From contig OY821791.1 in the NCBI GenBank assembly GCA_963682175.1, positions 30,068,326-30,132,325 on the forward strand: a DNA stretch of 64,000 bases, written 5' to 3'. The translations under genes were made by a program, and so were the position numbers. The notes below the pieces were generated by a model, which had not been told where the DNA came from, did not search any database, and saw only the letters and a list, made by a program, of their open reading frames with translations. Below are positions 23,529 to 36,064 of this stretch, piece after piece (within the stretch, counting starts at the first letter, position 1; every line of letters starts with the position of its first letter). Origin of the DNA: Triglochin maritima (Eukaryota; Streptophyta; Magnoliopsida; Alismatales; Juncaginaceae).

Positions 23529-23655
23529 TCATTTTAGTGTAGTTTAGTGCCACCTTCTATTGTTTGTTTCCATTTTTGAAAAAAAAATTAAAAAAATAAA
23601 TAAATAAAAGAAGTAATTGATTCTTGAAATTGAATTTGGAATTTAAATTTCAAAT

Positions 23656-26226
23656 TTGAATTCAAAAATTGATTCAAACCGGTGCACTCAAATTTGGGTT
23701 CGGGACTTGAGCAATCGACTCTCACGAGTTCATCTAGATTCCAGTCTGGAGCTTAACACCAATCCACCTGTTGCACTACCTCACCCGGATCCAATGGGTG
23801 AGAATGTTGTGGACCCACCTGTTGCACCACTTAGGACTCTGAGGGATCGGTGCTACCCAATGATGGTTGCTCAGCCATCGTGCATCGTTATGCCCACCTT
23901 ACCGGGTCGCGACTTCGAACTTAAGGCACAATACATGAGTATGTTGACCAAGTTCACCTCTAAGGAAGACCCATATCTCTTCCTTAGAGAATTTGAGGAA
24001 ATTTGCTCCCTTATGCAATACCAGCATATCTCTGAGGAGACAGTGCGTCTTAAATTCGTGTCTCTAGCATTAAAGGACGACGCTAAGAAATGGCTATATA
24101 GTCTAGCCGAAAGATCTATTAGGAGTTGGGCCGAGTTTGTTCAAGTGTTCTTAAAGAAATATTTCCCCAACCATAAGACTATTAGGATTAGGAATGAAAT
24201 TGTTGCATTCGTTCAATCTGAGAGCGAGCTGTTCTATTCCTATCTAGAAAGATTTAAGCACCTGCTGACACAATGCCCTCATCATGGAATTCCAAGATGG
24301 CAATTGTGCCAAATTATTTATGAGGGATTGACACCTACATCTAGGGTTATGGTAGAATCTGTAAGCCAAGGGAACTTCATGTCCAAAAGTGAGAATCATG
24401 CTTGGTCTTTTCTTGAGGATTTTGCCGAAAATAGTATGCAGTGGGACAATGCTAGCGCACCAATGAACCCAAGTATTTGATCTAGAATAGCAAGTCAACC
24501 CAAACCAGGTGTCTTAGGTGTAGATGCTATTGTAGCTGCTGAAGCAAAACTAGCTACCCTTATGCGTAGAATGGAGAGTCTAGAGCTAAAAACCCGAGCC
24601 CTAGTGAATCAAGCATCTTCTATCCCCTGCTCTAGATGTGGTCAGACTGGTCATATAATGGAGGATTGTGTGGACTTGGAACAAGTTAATGCCACGTTTA
24701 ACCATTCTAGAAATGACCCATACGCATCAACCTATAACCCGGGTTGGTGTAATCATCCCAATCTTTCATGGAACCAACAAGGTCAACCTCCTAGACAACA
24801 ACCAAACCCATATAACCAAAATAATACATCATCTGGGTTTAGTAACAATGGAGATTATGATGTTAGGTTGACAAGTTTGGAAAATATGGTTAAGACTTTT
24901 ATGCAAACAACCACCCAATCCTTCCAAAGGCTAGAAACACAAGTCAGCGAACTAGCACAAATAGTAGGTGAAAGAGAAAATGGTCAGTTTCCAAGTCAAC
25001 ATGAGGTGAATGCAAGATCTAATAATCAATATCAGCCCTATCAACCACCTCTAGGAAATAACAACCCTAGACCGGTTCAAATGGTTCATGAGGAAGGACC
25101 GTTCCAACAAATTAATGCAGTTGTATCATTACGGTCTGGAAAACAAGTTGATAACAATGTGGTAAATCCTAGAACTCCTAATCAATCTAGTCATCAAGCA
25201 CCCACATGTGACCTGACCATTGAACCTGAAGTCCAATTTGAAAAGCCCAACCCACCTACTCAACCTGAACCTATAGCTCAACCTGAGCGAGTCTATGTTC
25301 CTAAAGCCCCATTCCCCAATAGACTCAAGAAGAGCTCAAGTGCACAAATGGAGAAAATCTTAAAAGTATTTAAGCAAGTTAAGGTGAATATTCCACTCCT
25401 AGATATGATTCAACAAATACCTGCTTATGTTAAATTCTTAAAAGATCTGTGCACTAAAAAGAGAAAAACGAACGTACCAAAGAAGGCATTCTTAACTGCA
25501 AACATATGCTCTATTCTGTCCAACACATCTCCTATAAAGTATAAGGACCCTGGGTGTCCCACAATTTCATGTGCGATAGGAGATACTTTTATCAACAAAG
25601 CCCTTCTAGACCTTGGTGCTAGTGTTAACGTACTCCCGTTTCTCTGTCTATGAGCAACTCAACCTTGGTCCACTAAAACCCTCTAAGACAACTCTTCAAT
25701 TTGCTGATTGCTCTATTAAGAAACAAGAGGTATAGTAGAGGATGTTTTGATTAAGGTTGGTGACTTCATTTACCCAATGGATTTTGTCGTTCTAGACACT
25801 GAACCTGTTATAAATCCTAAGAGACAAATCTCTGTAATACTAGGCAGACCATTTTTAGCTACTTCTGAAGCTTTGATAAATTGCCGAAATGGGCTCATGC
25901 AACTATCGTTTGGAAACTTTAAAGCTGAATTTAATATCTTTCATGTTGATAGTGAGCCAGAAATAGTTTGCAATCAAAGTAATGTTGTGATGAGATCGCG
26001 TATCTATAAGATTTCTGAATTAAATAAATCATCACAAAATCAAAAAGAAAGTGAGAAAAGGGGGAGTAATTCATCCACCCAACCACCATCACTCGAGCAA
26101 ATAAGAGAACCAATACGTGTGAGGGGTGTGGAATTTGTGCCTCAGTACTCTCAGTGCAACATGGGGAACAATTCAACTGGATACATGCACCAACATGGTG
26201 ACATTCAATACAGTTCTGACTATGGT
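23656..26226 (+). pseudogene. Ty3/gypsy gag-protease, copy B (broken)
   Basis: Tandem copy of 16468-19038 with the same gag stop (24478-24480), the same extra base near 25642 and the same missing base near 25729. The shared lesions show that the gene was already dead before the 7.2-kb unit was duplicated. Differences seen are A to G at 24866 (Lys to Arg, relative to 17678) and a silent C to T at 25113 (relative to 17925). Zinc knuckle, protease DLGA site and ILGRPFLA motif are as in copy A. Confidence 0.93.
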
Positions 26227-26229
26227 TGA

Positions 26230-27153
26230 CTCTGAGCAAATTCAACCCCTCTACCGCAAGTTGACTCAGGTAATAAGTGCATTTGCTTTTTCTTTGCATA
26301 CATTGAGGACAATGCATGATTTAGGTGTGGGGGGTATCTATCTACCTATCTGTTTTATTTCTGTTAAAAAAATAAATAAATAAAAATTCAATGCTCCATG
26401 ACATAGCTTGAGATTGAACTGCCAACACCCGTGTACAAATTGCATTGAGTTTTTGTTCCTTATTATATAGTTCTGCTTGTAGAAACTATGACATAAATCT
26501 AAGTTCCAAAGAAATAACTCATTACCCTTTAAGACATGTATGCACTTAAATTAGATGAATCAAATCTTTGAAGTGGTTGATAAAAAGCAGAGGTTGAGGA
26601 AAATATACCGGGAAGTGTGGACAATTGCAATTAAGCCTTGAGGAAAATAAAAGTAAAAAAAGGGTAAAAATGTCAAAAAAGGCAAATGTGTTGAATCACG
26701 GAAAAAAAAATATACTCAAGGCCCAAAGCTAAAAGAATGATCCATGCCATGGTTGATCCGAATGATACTTCACCACCAGAGGAGGCGTGCAAAATAATTT
26801 AAGTGATAACATGTGTAGAAGGGTTAGTGGTGTGAATATTGGAGGAATGAAGACCAAGTCAGATTTTTTTATGAGTTAGATTTATATAATGAGCATGCAA
26901 GAATTCTAAGTGAGCTGTATAGGGTTGAGGTGAAGATATTGAGCGTCATTAATGAAATATTGAATTAAGACTTTGTGGGTGTGTCAACTGAAAACCCTCA
27001 CGAGACAACTCGTCCTCTAAGGAAATTTAGGGGTTTAAAGGCTTGTTGCACATGCTAAATGCAACCGTGATTCCTACGAAAGTGAGTTAGGATTTCCCTG
27101 TTTTCATTTTTCTGTTTTGCTAGGGACTAGCAAAATCTAGGTGTGGGGGTATT
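26230..27153 (+). other. Non-coding 3' internal region with polypurine-like tracts, copy B
   Basis: Tandem copy of 19042-19965. The probable polypurine tract AGGTGTGGGGGTA lies at 27139-27151 just before the LTR. Confidence 0.7.
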
Positions 27154-28338
27154 TGATGCATTGCATACATTGCATCATATGTCTTTCATTTAGATTAATT
27201 TTATATCAATAAATGCTACTAAGGTATGTGTTTAGTCTTATTTACAGAATACAGGGACCTGAATGCAAATTACCCATATCCTGAGCATAAACGCGTGCAA
27301 GAGACTCATTTCTATCATAAAGACCAAGTCAAGATTATCGGGTTTCAAATGGAAGTCCATCCAAGCATAAAAGCATTCAAAGACCTAATTACAAAAAGAC
27401 GAAGGACTTAAGCACAAAAGTAGCCAGGGACTTAATTGCAAAAAGCCGTGGACCCGAGTGCAAATTAAAGTACCAAAATATTATTTTGGAGAAATTCTAA
27501 AGAAAAATCAATATGGATCTCCAAATATATGAAGAAATAAATTCGGAGCTCAAAAGAAAGGAAAGAAATCAATCCAGACGCGCAAAGGACATTTAAATCA
27601 TACCATAAACACACAGGAAAAATCCGGATCGAATCTGAGCCAAAAAGGTGGCGATTCCGCCGCACCTCATGTACAAATTGCAGCGATTCCGCCGCACAAA
27701 AGTCGATCCGTGTGCTCAAATTTTTACCAGTTGCGTGTTGACGCGTGTACTTTCCGTTTATATATTGGGATCCTTTGTATCGGCTATAAATAGCCCCGAA
27801 ATTATGTTGAAAGGACGTTCTTCTCTTTAGCAATAAAATTCTGTTCTTTTATTTTGTGTTTTTAGTTTTCTTTTATAGTTTCTCTAGGACCCCTTCTCCT
27901 TCCCTCCATCTATGAGTTTCTAACTCTCTCCAAATGGTGGGGGTGACGGATTTAGGGTGATGAGAAGAGAATGATGTTATTATTTTAATTTCGTATTAGT
28001 ATATTTTGATTACTTGAGTTTATGGTGAATCATTTATCATGTAATGCTTTATAACTAACATGATTTATTATAAGTTTCAGATTTCTCTAAACAAAACCCG
28101 ACATCTAAACCTCCACCCGCTGGACTCTCATCCATCTTTGCTTTATTTTTAATTTGTTTTTGTTGTTCTTTCTTTAGAAAATTAAAAAACCAAAAATCTC
28201 AAACCAAACATATTTCTCTCTTTCTTCCTTAATCGAAAATTACAAAAATAACAATATCTCTCCCTCCTTGTGTTCGACCCGTACTTGCCGCGTCTTCATT
28301 GATGTCGTGCACTTGCGGTATAAATTAAATTCTCATCA
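27154..28338 (+). mobile_element. 3' LTR of the gag element, copy B
   Basis: Tandem copy of 19966-21150, with TGATGCATTGC start, CTCATCA end and a TATA box near 27780. Confidence 0.8.
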
Positions 28339-28615
28339 GGAGTAATCTAATAGTCAGAACATGCAAAATTGCGTCCCAGATTTCTACTTCAGTTATGGCA
28401 ACACTCCAAAGAAATAAAGAGGTGAAATGAGATTACCAGACCGCTGATTGGCGGTCTTGGAGTCTCAGATCGTCTCCAAACTTCATTAGATGCTTTCCCT
28501 TCCCCGTGTAAGTCTCCTCCAAGAAAAAAAACTACAACACAAAAATTAAATCTAGCTGAATCGTCCAAACCAGAGTCTGAACTGGCACCTCCCCGGCAAC
28601 GGCACCAAAAACTTT
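28339..28615 (-). mobile_element. Leader of minus-strand element with primer-binding site, copy B
   Basis: Tandem copy of 21151-21427. The primer-binding site TGGTGCCGTTGCC occupies 28607-28595 on the minus strand, 8 bp from the end of LTR C. In the ancestral single element this would be the site used to start reverse transcription. Confidence 0.75.
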
Positions 28616-30148
28616 TATTTAAACATTTTATTAATAACCGCAAGTGCATGACCGCGATGAAGCGGTGGCAAGTATGGCTCGATCCGCAGGGAGGTGAGTA
28701 GCCTCTGGTTTGTCAGAAATCAAGTGGTGAATAAAGGGAGAAAATATGTGATTATGCTAAAGCTAAACTAAACTATACTTGGAAGTAAGAAATGCGAAAG
28801 AAAGCAACAAAAGATTGGAAATCAGAAAGAGAAACCCCTAAGAGGTAGAGTGTGTGCACATATGAAGTAAAATAAGTGTCAAAAGATGTGGCAAAACCTA
28901 CCAATCCATTCACACAATGTATATGCAATTACTACTTGATTATCATAAGGTTAGGCTAAGCATGAGAAGTGTCTAAAGATATGGCAAAACTCATCAAAAA
29001 CCATAAACTCATGTGAAGAACAAAGGTAAGCATGGGAGGTGTCTAAATGTTATGACAAAACCCATCAAAACTAAGTTTCTTCAATGAAGCAAGCAAACAC
29101 AAATACAAACACATAACTAACATGTAGCATATTCAACAAGAAATTTCAGTCAATAAACATGAGAAAACTAAGCATGGAAAGTGTCTAAATCTTATGGGAA
29201 AACCCATCAAAATACCCCAACATGTAGATGATTAAAATACCCCCAATGAACATACAAAACATGCAAGTCTACACAATAAAAAATTCATCAAATATCTAAA
29301 CTTAACAATATATATGAACATCATCTCCACCCTCCAAAGGGGATGGATCGACTCACTACACATTATTCTAGCAATTAAATTAAAGAAGAAATGAGACATT
29401 CTAACTAATTTAGCCTAAGAACAAAGAAACAAGACTAAGATAAGCATGCATAAAGAAGAGACAACATGAGAACAAAATAATGAAAAATTATTTTATTAAA
29501 TAACTCACATTACTAGTAACATTCTTCTCCACCTTGAGTTTTTGCTCTAAGGCTTACTCCAAGTAGAGAGAATGTCACCAAGAAATGGGTAAATACAATA
29601 GAAGGTGAAGAGTTCTATTTATAGCCATAGAAAAAGGTAATCCGGGACAATTTTAAGGTATAAGACTAAACATATACCAGAAATAGACTAAATACCTCTA
29701 ATACACGACCCAAAGAAATCTTAGCGGATCCAGAGCAACCCGGACCCCCAATCAGCGGTCCCAGACTGCTCATTGGTGGTCTACAGGGTTTGGATCGCGT
29801 TGGGCTTTCGTTTGGGTTTTTCTGGATGGCTTTGTTTGTCTTTGATGCATCTACTTCGCTTGTTCGAGCTTCGACCCGAATAAAATTGCCAAAATACTCT
29901 CATGATGGTGTGGAGTATTCTTGTTTGCTCATTGGTCCTTCGATCTTATATTTAGGTCCTTCGATCCTGCATCTTAGTCCTCGAATCTCTCAACTCAATC
30001 TTTTTTCCTACTTTTAGGTCATTTTATGTCTCTTCTCCTCAAACATATTTATTTCTGAAATTCAAACATAAAACTCGTTACATAGCATTGTTTAGGTGAA
30101 AGATAATGGATATAAGATACAAATTTAAGCATGAAATGAAGTCAATCA
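28616..30148 (-). repeat. LTR C (5' LTR of minus-strand element)
   Basis: In minus sense it starts TGATTGACTTCA at 30148. It holds about 215 bp (29716-29932) absent from LTRs A and B, where a short TAATACACGACC duplication sits instead. It is probably the fullest version of this LTR. The TATA box CTATAAATAG (minus) is near 29620. The TSD ACAAG follows at 30149-30153. Confidence 0.85.
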
Positions 30149-30753
30149 ACAAGTTACATTGTGCACATTATAAGTTTGTTTTATCAAGAGGCGCAATAAC
30201 ATCATCACTCAAGTCAAGAAGGGCAATGATAATGTTTTGACATATGAATTTTTCCCGTACTGGTTATATACAACCAATTAATATCTTTATTACTTTACGT
30301 AATGATAGTTTTTGATAATAATCAAATTATGTAGTTCTCATGTGAAAAAGACATAGGTCTCGTATCTTAGAATTCAAAGACACAATGAAAATTTTAATGA
30401 CACAAACATAATTCTGTAATGTTTTATTTATTAAGTCTATTCATTATATAAAAGTAAAATTTTTCTCTTATACTTGTGTTGTTAGATATTTGTCGATATC
30501 CTTTAACCAACATAATAATCTTATCTTGGTAATTAATGTCTCATGTTTAACACCATGATTGTGAATGACTTTTGATTTATGTAAAACATTATTTATTAGA
30601 GCTCTACGGTTAAGGATCTAGAGTCAATTCATTAACTCTTCTAAAATATTAATACATTAATCAAGGAACAAAATATCTATACATTCAATTCATTATAAAA
30701 GACATATAAAAGAATACTTGTAGAACACTCATTCCTTTCAAGAATATCATTAT
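30149..30753 (-). mobile_element. Right part of a family-R LTR (target of the composite)
   Basis: Matches about 44742-45338 of the intact family-R solo LTR, ending CATTCCTTTCA in both. The matching left part (about 14160-14190) is now 16 kb away because the tandem composite inserted between them. The rest of this LTR to the left is missing or too diverged to see. Confidence 0.82.
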
Positions 30754-30832
30754 GCATCCGTTGATGTATTTTTTCACCAAAAAATTCATTTTCACACCGT
30801 CTAAATTTTCAATAAACATTGATGGTAGTTAT

Positions 30833-32341
30833 TGTTGGCTTTTTGGCCTTAATCTTATGTTTTGATGATTTAATCAACCGAATCTTAATTAGAGTAGCAC
30901 ACATTATGCATTGCATATATATTGTATTGTGTTAACCTCTAGAGGTGATCAAGACTCAAGAAAGATGGAAATGAAGTCAAGACATGTAATTAAAGCTAAA
31001 TCGAAGACATGTAATCTTTATTTCTTTTGAGTCTTAGGAACAAAGTGTAATTGAGCATACTTGAGCTAAAATCAACTTAATCACACACTAGGTTCCCTAT
31101 AGAAGTCACACACGAAATTTCACATAATTTGGACTTCAATAGATCACCCAAACTTAGACCGGAAAACACCAAACCTGAACTGCAAAAGTCTGCCCACATT
31201 CGGTCGACCGCAACATGCCGTTCGGTCGACCGAATGATCAAATCTCTTGTTTGTGTTTTCACTGCCCTTATTCGGTCGACCGTGTTTTACCTTTCGGTCG
31301 ACCGTCAGATCATATTTTCCCGACCGTTACTTTTGTCGTATATACCCAACGGTCGTATTCGTATTAAACCAAAAATACCCCAAATGTATTTCATGTATCG
31401 GTCGACCGAGGACCACGATCGGTTGACCGTTTGTCCATCTCTTGACAAACCCAAAGTGCCTGTCCATAGTCGGTCGACCGCCAAACTTGTTTCGGTCGAC
31501 CGTTCACACATTTGTTTGTCACCCCCAAAGTGCCTGGTCGAAATCTGTCGAACGAACCCTTTCTTGTGTTCGACCGATGACTTAAGTTTTCTTAAGTCGT
31601 AGAGTTGGGTGGTCGAGCGCTGCTTAACCGGTCGACCGAATCTTGTGCAAAACTGCCAAACGGTCGACCGTGCGTCCCGATTCGGTCGACCGATTACAGC
31701 CAGAATTGGGTCCTGTCTTTTCTGTTTTGTGTAATCACACTTCAACTCATACTCAATCAATCCCAACGGCTCTATTCTCTCTAATGCTTATAAATAGAGT
31801 TGTAAAACACATTTTAAGACAACTCTCCCACTATCAACTTGTCCCAAACATTAGAGAGAATCCCAAACACTCAAAGCTACAAACCTTCCACACTTAGTGA
31901 TCATTTCCTCATCCTACTCAAGTGTGCTCAAATTTTAGAGAGTGTTGTTCCACTCAAGGTTACAATTGTTGTAAAAGGAAGCAAGGACTTCGGTGAAAGC
32001 CCGAAGTGTCCCTCTCGGATTGTGAGAGGAAGATTCCAAGCTCGGCGAGGGTTGTTCGCGAGTTTGACGGTTGTAAAGGTGTTCTCTCCCGGCCCGGAAC
32101 GGGGAGTGGTTAGTGAAGTCGTAGGCGGAGCTCGGTGATCCGAGCGGAGCTTGCAAGAGGGGACTAGGACCCGGGTGGGGTGCCGAACCTCTATAAAAAT
32201 CCCCCGACTTCTTGTGGTTTGCATATTCCTACACTTGCTTGTTTTAGTTTAAATTCCGCTGCATTTCTTTGATCGAATAAACAAGTAGGTAATTAGGTGA
32301 TTAGCCTTAATTGTGGACCCATAAACCCACACGATCCTACA
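30833..32341 (+). mobile_element. SIRE-like Ty1/copia solo LTR with paired CGGTCGACCG modules
   Basis: Starts TGTTGGCTTTTTGG and ends ACGATCCTACA, with the perfect TSD GTTAT (30828-30832, 32342-32346). A TATA box (CTTATAAATAGAG, about 31787) and the downstream phrases GACTTCGGTGAAAGCCCGAAG, GGTGCCGAACCTC and TTCCGCTGCATTTC are hallmarks of the SIRE/Maximus copia LTR. The segment 31201-31690, upstream of the TATA box in U3, is packed with CGGTCGACCG palindromes in 12-bp-spaced pairs (for example 31201-31210 with 31223-31232). At 1,509 bp with no genes it is a solo LTR. A 55-bp phrase (TTCACCAAAAAATTCATTTT...) lies on both sides of it and is an older repeat. Confidence 0.9.
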
Positions 32342-32436
32342 GTTATCTGTCAGAGTATCCATATTGCATTTGTCAGTGTATCTTTTCTTCACCAAAAAAT
32401 TCATTTTCACACCATCCAATTTTTCAATAATTTACA

Positions 32437-33975
32437 ATGACCGGATGGCAAAAGCACCCTAACTTCTCTTGGGGCCTAATGAGTGCCATTGTCAGAGCTC
32501 ACACGCTCAAACCCAACCCTTACCTTATCACCCTCCATGCCCATCAGAGACCTACTGATCGCTACATCAAAGGTATCAGCCCCATACTCACCAACCTCCT
32601 CAAACCTCATCATCAGGTTATTCTAGTCAGACTCCACCCTAATTGTCGTTTGACCCCCGGGTTTTGACCTTAGATCAAACTCTTCAAACGTTCATGCAGA
32701 GCACGCAAACCATGCTTGCAGCCAATAAAAAATCAGTTAAACCATTGGAAGTACAAATCAGTCAGTTGGTTCACCAACTAAATGAATGTGAGAATGGTCA
32801 GTTGCCAAGATAACCCTTCGCAACATGCAAATATTGTTCATACCTTGAGATCGGAAAAGGTTGTCGACAACAATGTGGAAATGCTTGTGCTTGACCTTGC
32901 GTGTGACTCTCCCAAGGAGGGTCACGAGTCTTGCAAGGAAACCTTTCTCACATAGCTTGGAAAAGAAACGTGATGAGGGGTGAGACAAAATTGTTGAGGT
33001 ACTTGGGCAGGTTAAGGTGAACTTTCCGTTATTAGATGTTGTTCAGCAAATGTCACCGTATGGCAAGTTTCTTAAGGATCTTTGGACCCAAAAGAGGAGA
33101 ACAAATGTCCCAAAAAAGCATTTTCAGCCGCCAATGTAAGTTCGATCTTGACACAATCCATGCACGTCAAATATGAGGACCCCGATTGTCCCACTATTTC
33201 ATGTGTTATCGGTGACGTGAAAATCCATTGAGCTTTGTTGAATTTTGGAGCATCGGTAAACCTCTTCTCTTACCATGTCTATGTCAACCTCGTAATAGGA
33301 AATCTTAAGCCTACTAGAACTACCCTCCAGTTGGCTGATAGATCTGTCAAAATTTCACATGGGAGTGTGGAGGATGTTCTTATTAAAGTGGGTGAGTTTG
33401 TATTCCCAGTTGATTTCATCGTCTTAGATACTGAACTTGTGTCAAACCTATAAGGACAAATTCCAGTGATCCTTAGGAGGTCACTCCTCACGACATCTAA
33501 TGTTTTAATCAATTGTCGTAATGACTTATTAAGGTTGTCATTTGGAAATCTCACGACGAATTTCAACATCTTTACACTTGGTAAGTAACATGGTTCCTTT
33601 GATGATCCAGTTGACGCCAATCATTCAGGATACGAATGAGATTGAATCAATGGGCATGTTCGAGACTCATTGATATATTATTGAGGTGCCCAATGACCAG
33701 GTTGTAGTGAAGATGATCTAGAGGAATATGCCTCTGAGTCCCATGATGAGGAGACACATCTGGTTGCATGCTCTTCTTATCTTGTGGCTCTTGAGCCACT
33801 TGAGATCAGCACTGACTCCAACAAGGGCTCACCTTTGGTCAAGCTAAAATCGCTCCCTGATAACCTCAAATACACCTTCTTGGGGGATAATAAGACTTTA
33901 TCACTCATCATCACTTCTGATCTTGCAAAAGAACAAGAAGTTGACATTAAGAAGTTCCAAATTAGTAAGGTTTAA
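32437..33975 (+). pseudogene. Old Ty3/gypsy gag-protease-pol relic
   Basis: A decayed relative of the gag-protease genes at 16468 and 23656. Readable blocks in order: NFSWG and PNPY of gag; a region ending QVKVNFPLLDVVQQM; KRRTNVPKKAF; DPDCPTISCVIGD; the protease site LLNFGASVNLFSY, in which the catalytic Asp is replaced by Asn; VEDVLIKVGEFVFPVDFIVLDTE; and LINCRNDLLRLSFGN. The last piece (33784-33975) contains LPDNLKYTFLGDN, the linker that precedes reverse transcriptase in Tat/Athila elements. Many stops and frameshifts show it is long dead. Confidence 0.87.
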
Positions 33976-34700
33976 GTTTATCAACTTGTTGAAAATGAAA
34001 CGAATGTCTACTAAACAATTAGACATTCGGATCACAATGGACGAAACTTCACTCCAACGGTTACATTTTATATTAGTTAAGAATTTTCAACTTCTATATG
34101 TCACGTGAACTAACCGTAAAGAATATTTGAATAGAAACAAATTGATTGTAAAGAATATATGAATAGAAACAAATTGATTGTTCGCAGAGGGGACAATTGA
34201 TGTCCAAAAACATTAGGTTGAACAAAAACCAATTCAAAGGAAATTTCATAGTTCAAAAAAGAGTTGGGACATCTGGTAGGACAAAAACATAGAGGACTAG
34301 GATGCTTACAAAAATTGAAGATCGAACACCCAATGAAATTGTTGTTAGACTCGGACTCAAATAACGGAAATTACATGTCTTATTGATTCTAACTATGATT
34401 CTTCGATCGTTGAGAATCTAAAGATGAAGATATACAATATGTCTACAATATGACTATGTTACTAATTACATGATGTGGTATTTGAATAGTGTTGGTCACT
34501 TTAGTTTGTTAATCAACAAATTAAGGTTAATGAGACTAAAATCACAACATAGACAACAATATGGCCGAAATAAAACTCAATCCATATATATAACTATGTA
34601 AATCGTGTGATTACATCAGAGAATGCATTAGCCTATGGATTTCACATAAGAAACAAATGAATCCTTAGTATTGTCTTGGTAAGTGGGTCAACTTCCATTT
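33976..34700. other. Intergenic, nothing recognised
   Basis: AT-rich sequence after the gypsy relic. A phrase TTGATTGTAAAGAATAT(T/A)TGAATAGAAAC is partly duplicated near 34110-34175. No gene was seen. Confidence 0.4.
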
Positions 34701-34815
34701 TGTTGTCTTTTTGTCTTAATCCATGTTTTGATAATTTAATAAACTTAATCTTATTCACAATCAAATGTTGTATAGCACATATAATACATAAAAGATATAT
34801 TGTATTGTGTTAAAA
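34701..34815 (+). mobile_element. Truncated SIRE-like LTR start
   Basis: The run TGTTGTCTTTTTGTCTTAATC...GTATTGTGTTAA matches the first about 110 bp of the SIRE-like solo LTR at 30833. The match stops near 34815, so only the 5' tip of this LTR is present. Confidence 0.7.
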
Positions 34816-35492
34816 TTTTCAAAATTCACATACCCAAAATGTAACATCATTTGTTTTAAAACCCAAGTAAAAACCCTAATATTCTTGGTTAGACAAATAT
34901 TAAATGTAAAAGCCCACCTCTCATTGGCTCCTCTTTTTCTTTCGCTTTTGAGTGTTTATGTTCATTTGTTTTCATTTGGTAGAATCATTCATAAGAAAAA
35001 TACGTAGAAAAAGAGAATATAGGTCTTCGTTTGGTATTTTTTGAAATTTTGATTTGGTAAAATTGTCCAAAAAGATCTGCATTTCAATTCATCGGTTTTT
35101 GTTTGACGATTATTTTCCTCAAAAACAACAGTACAAATTAGAAGCAGCATGTGTTGTTTATTTTATTTTAAAAAAACTACTCAAAAAGAACTATTTAAAA
35201 GTTTTTTGAAGTTCTTTTGTTTTTTTATCTATTTGCCGCATTGTTTTGAAAAAAAACATTTACGAGGGTTTTTTATCTTCTATGAACCGAATATAGCCAT
35301 ATAGCATTATCAAGGAAATAAGAAATTTGTGGAAGCATTTTTTTCGAAAAAATAAAATTAGGATCATTTTAATTTTCGACAAGATAAATATTTGTTATAT
35401 ATTTTACTAAATAACAAATTTACTAAATAATAAATAATTCCTCTTTATGCTCAACAAAGGATGACATCTTAGAACAAACCTTTGGCAAAAGA
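34816..35492. other. Intergenic, nothing recognised
   Basis: Very AT-rich DNA with poly-T and poly-A runs preceding the copia element. No coding region was seen. Confidence 0.4.
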
Positions 35493-35786
35493 TGTGTTAA
35501 GATGCAGAAATTATTCTGCATATGTGTTGTGTTTAATTACCTAAAGGATGTGTAAAGTTTGTAATCGGGTATGGATCCATTTAGTCTGGACTTAGCTTAA
35601 AGTCTGTAACCGGGTTAGTCTGTTAACCTGTTTTACTTAGGGTCACTCACTATAAATAGATGATCTCAATCATCAATTATAAAGAAGTAGATATACAATC
35701 ACTTTAACTATCTTTTAACCACCTCAACTACATTTCGCATTCTCTCTGGATTTCTCTTCTTCTTCCTTGCAGAGTGGATTGCAACA
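35493..35786 (+). mobile_element. 5' LTR of a copia element
   Basis: A short LTR starting TGTGTTAAGATGC and probably ending GCAACA, with a TATA box (CACTATAAATAGATG) near 35650. It is followed at 35808-35819 by TGGTATGAGAGC, one mismatch from the initiator-tRNA-Met primer-binding site TGGTATCAGAGC. This fixes both the LTR end region and the sense strand. The exact LTR ends are inferred. Confidence 0.75.
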
Positions 35787-36064
35787 TAAGAAATAGAAAA
35801 TTCTATATGGTATGAGAGCGAATACGATCAAGATTAGCTTCCGCAACTAATCTGTGAATCATAGTTCTTGGGAGAAGAAGTTGGAGGATCGGTGATTGGT
35901 GTTTGTAGATCTGTGGGGAAGAAAATTACAAAGGCAAACAAAATGATTGGAAATGGAGACGATGGTCCAAGGCAGAAGCAAAAGGGGTTAATCAAGGTCA
36001 AGATCAAGATCTAGACCTTTATTATCTAAGTAATTCAGATAATCTAGGTATATCTCTGGTTTCT

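Larger units (their letters stand above)
14191..30148 (-). mobile_element. Tandem composite LTR-INT-LTR-INT-LTR, TSD ACAAG
   Basis: Three LTR copies (14191-15571, 21428-22759, 28616-30148) alternate with two almost identical internal regions on a 7,188-bp period. The outer ends TG...CA (minus sense) are flanked by the perfect TSD ACAAG (14186-14190, 30149-30153). A primer-binding site (TGGTGCCGTTGCC, minus strand) follows each of the two right-hand LTRs. The flanks, once joined, match one continuous stretch of another LTR near 44710-44790, so the insertion target is identified. The left part of the middle LTR matches the right-hand LTR and its right part matches the left-hand LTR. This is what unequal exchange between the two LTRs of one element would give. 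Confidence 0.88.
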
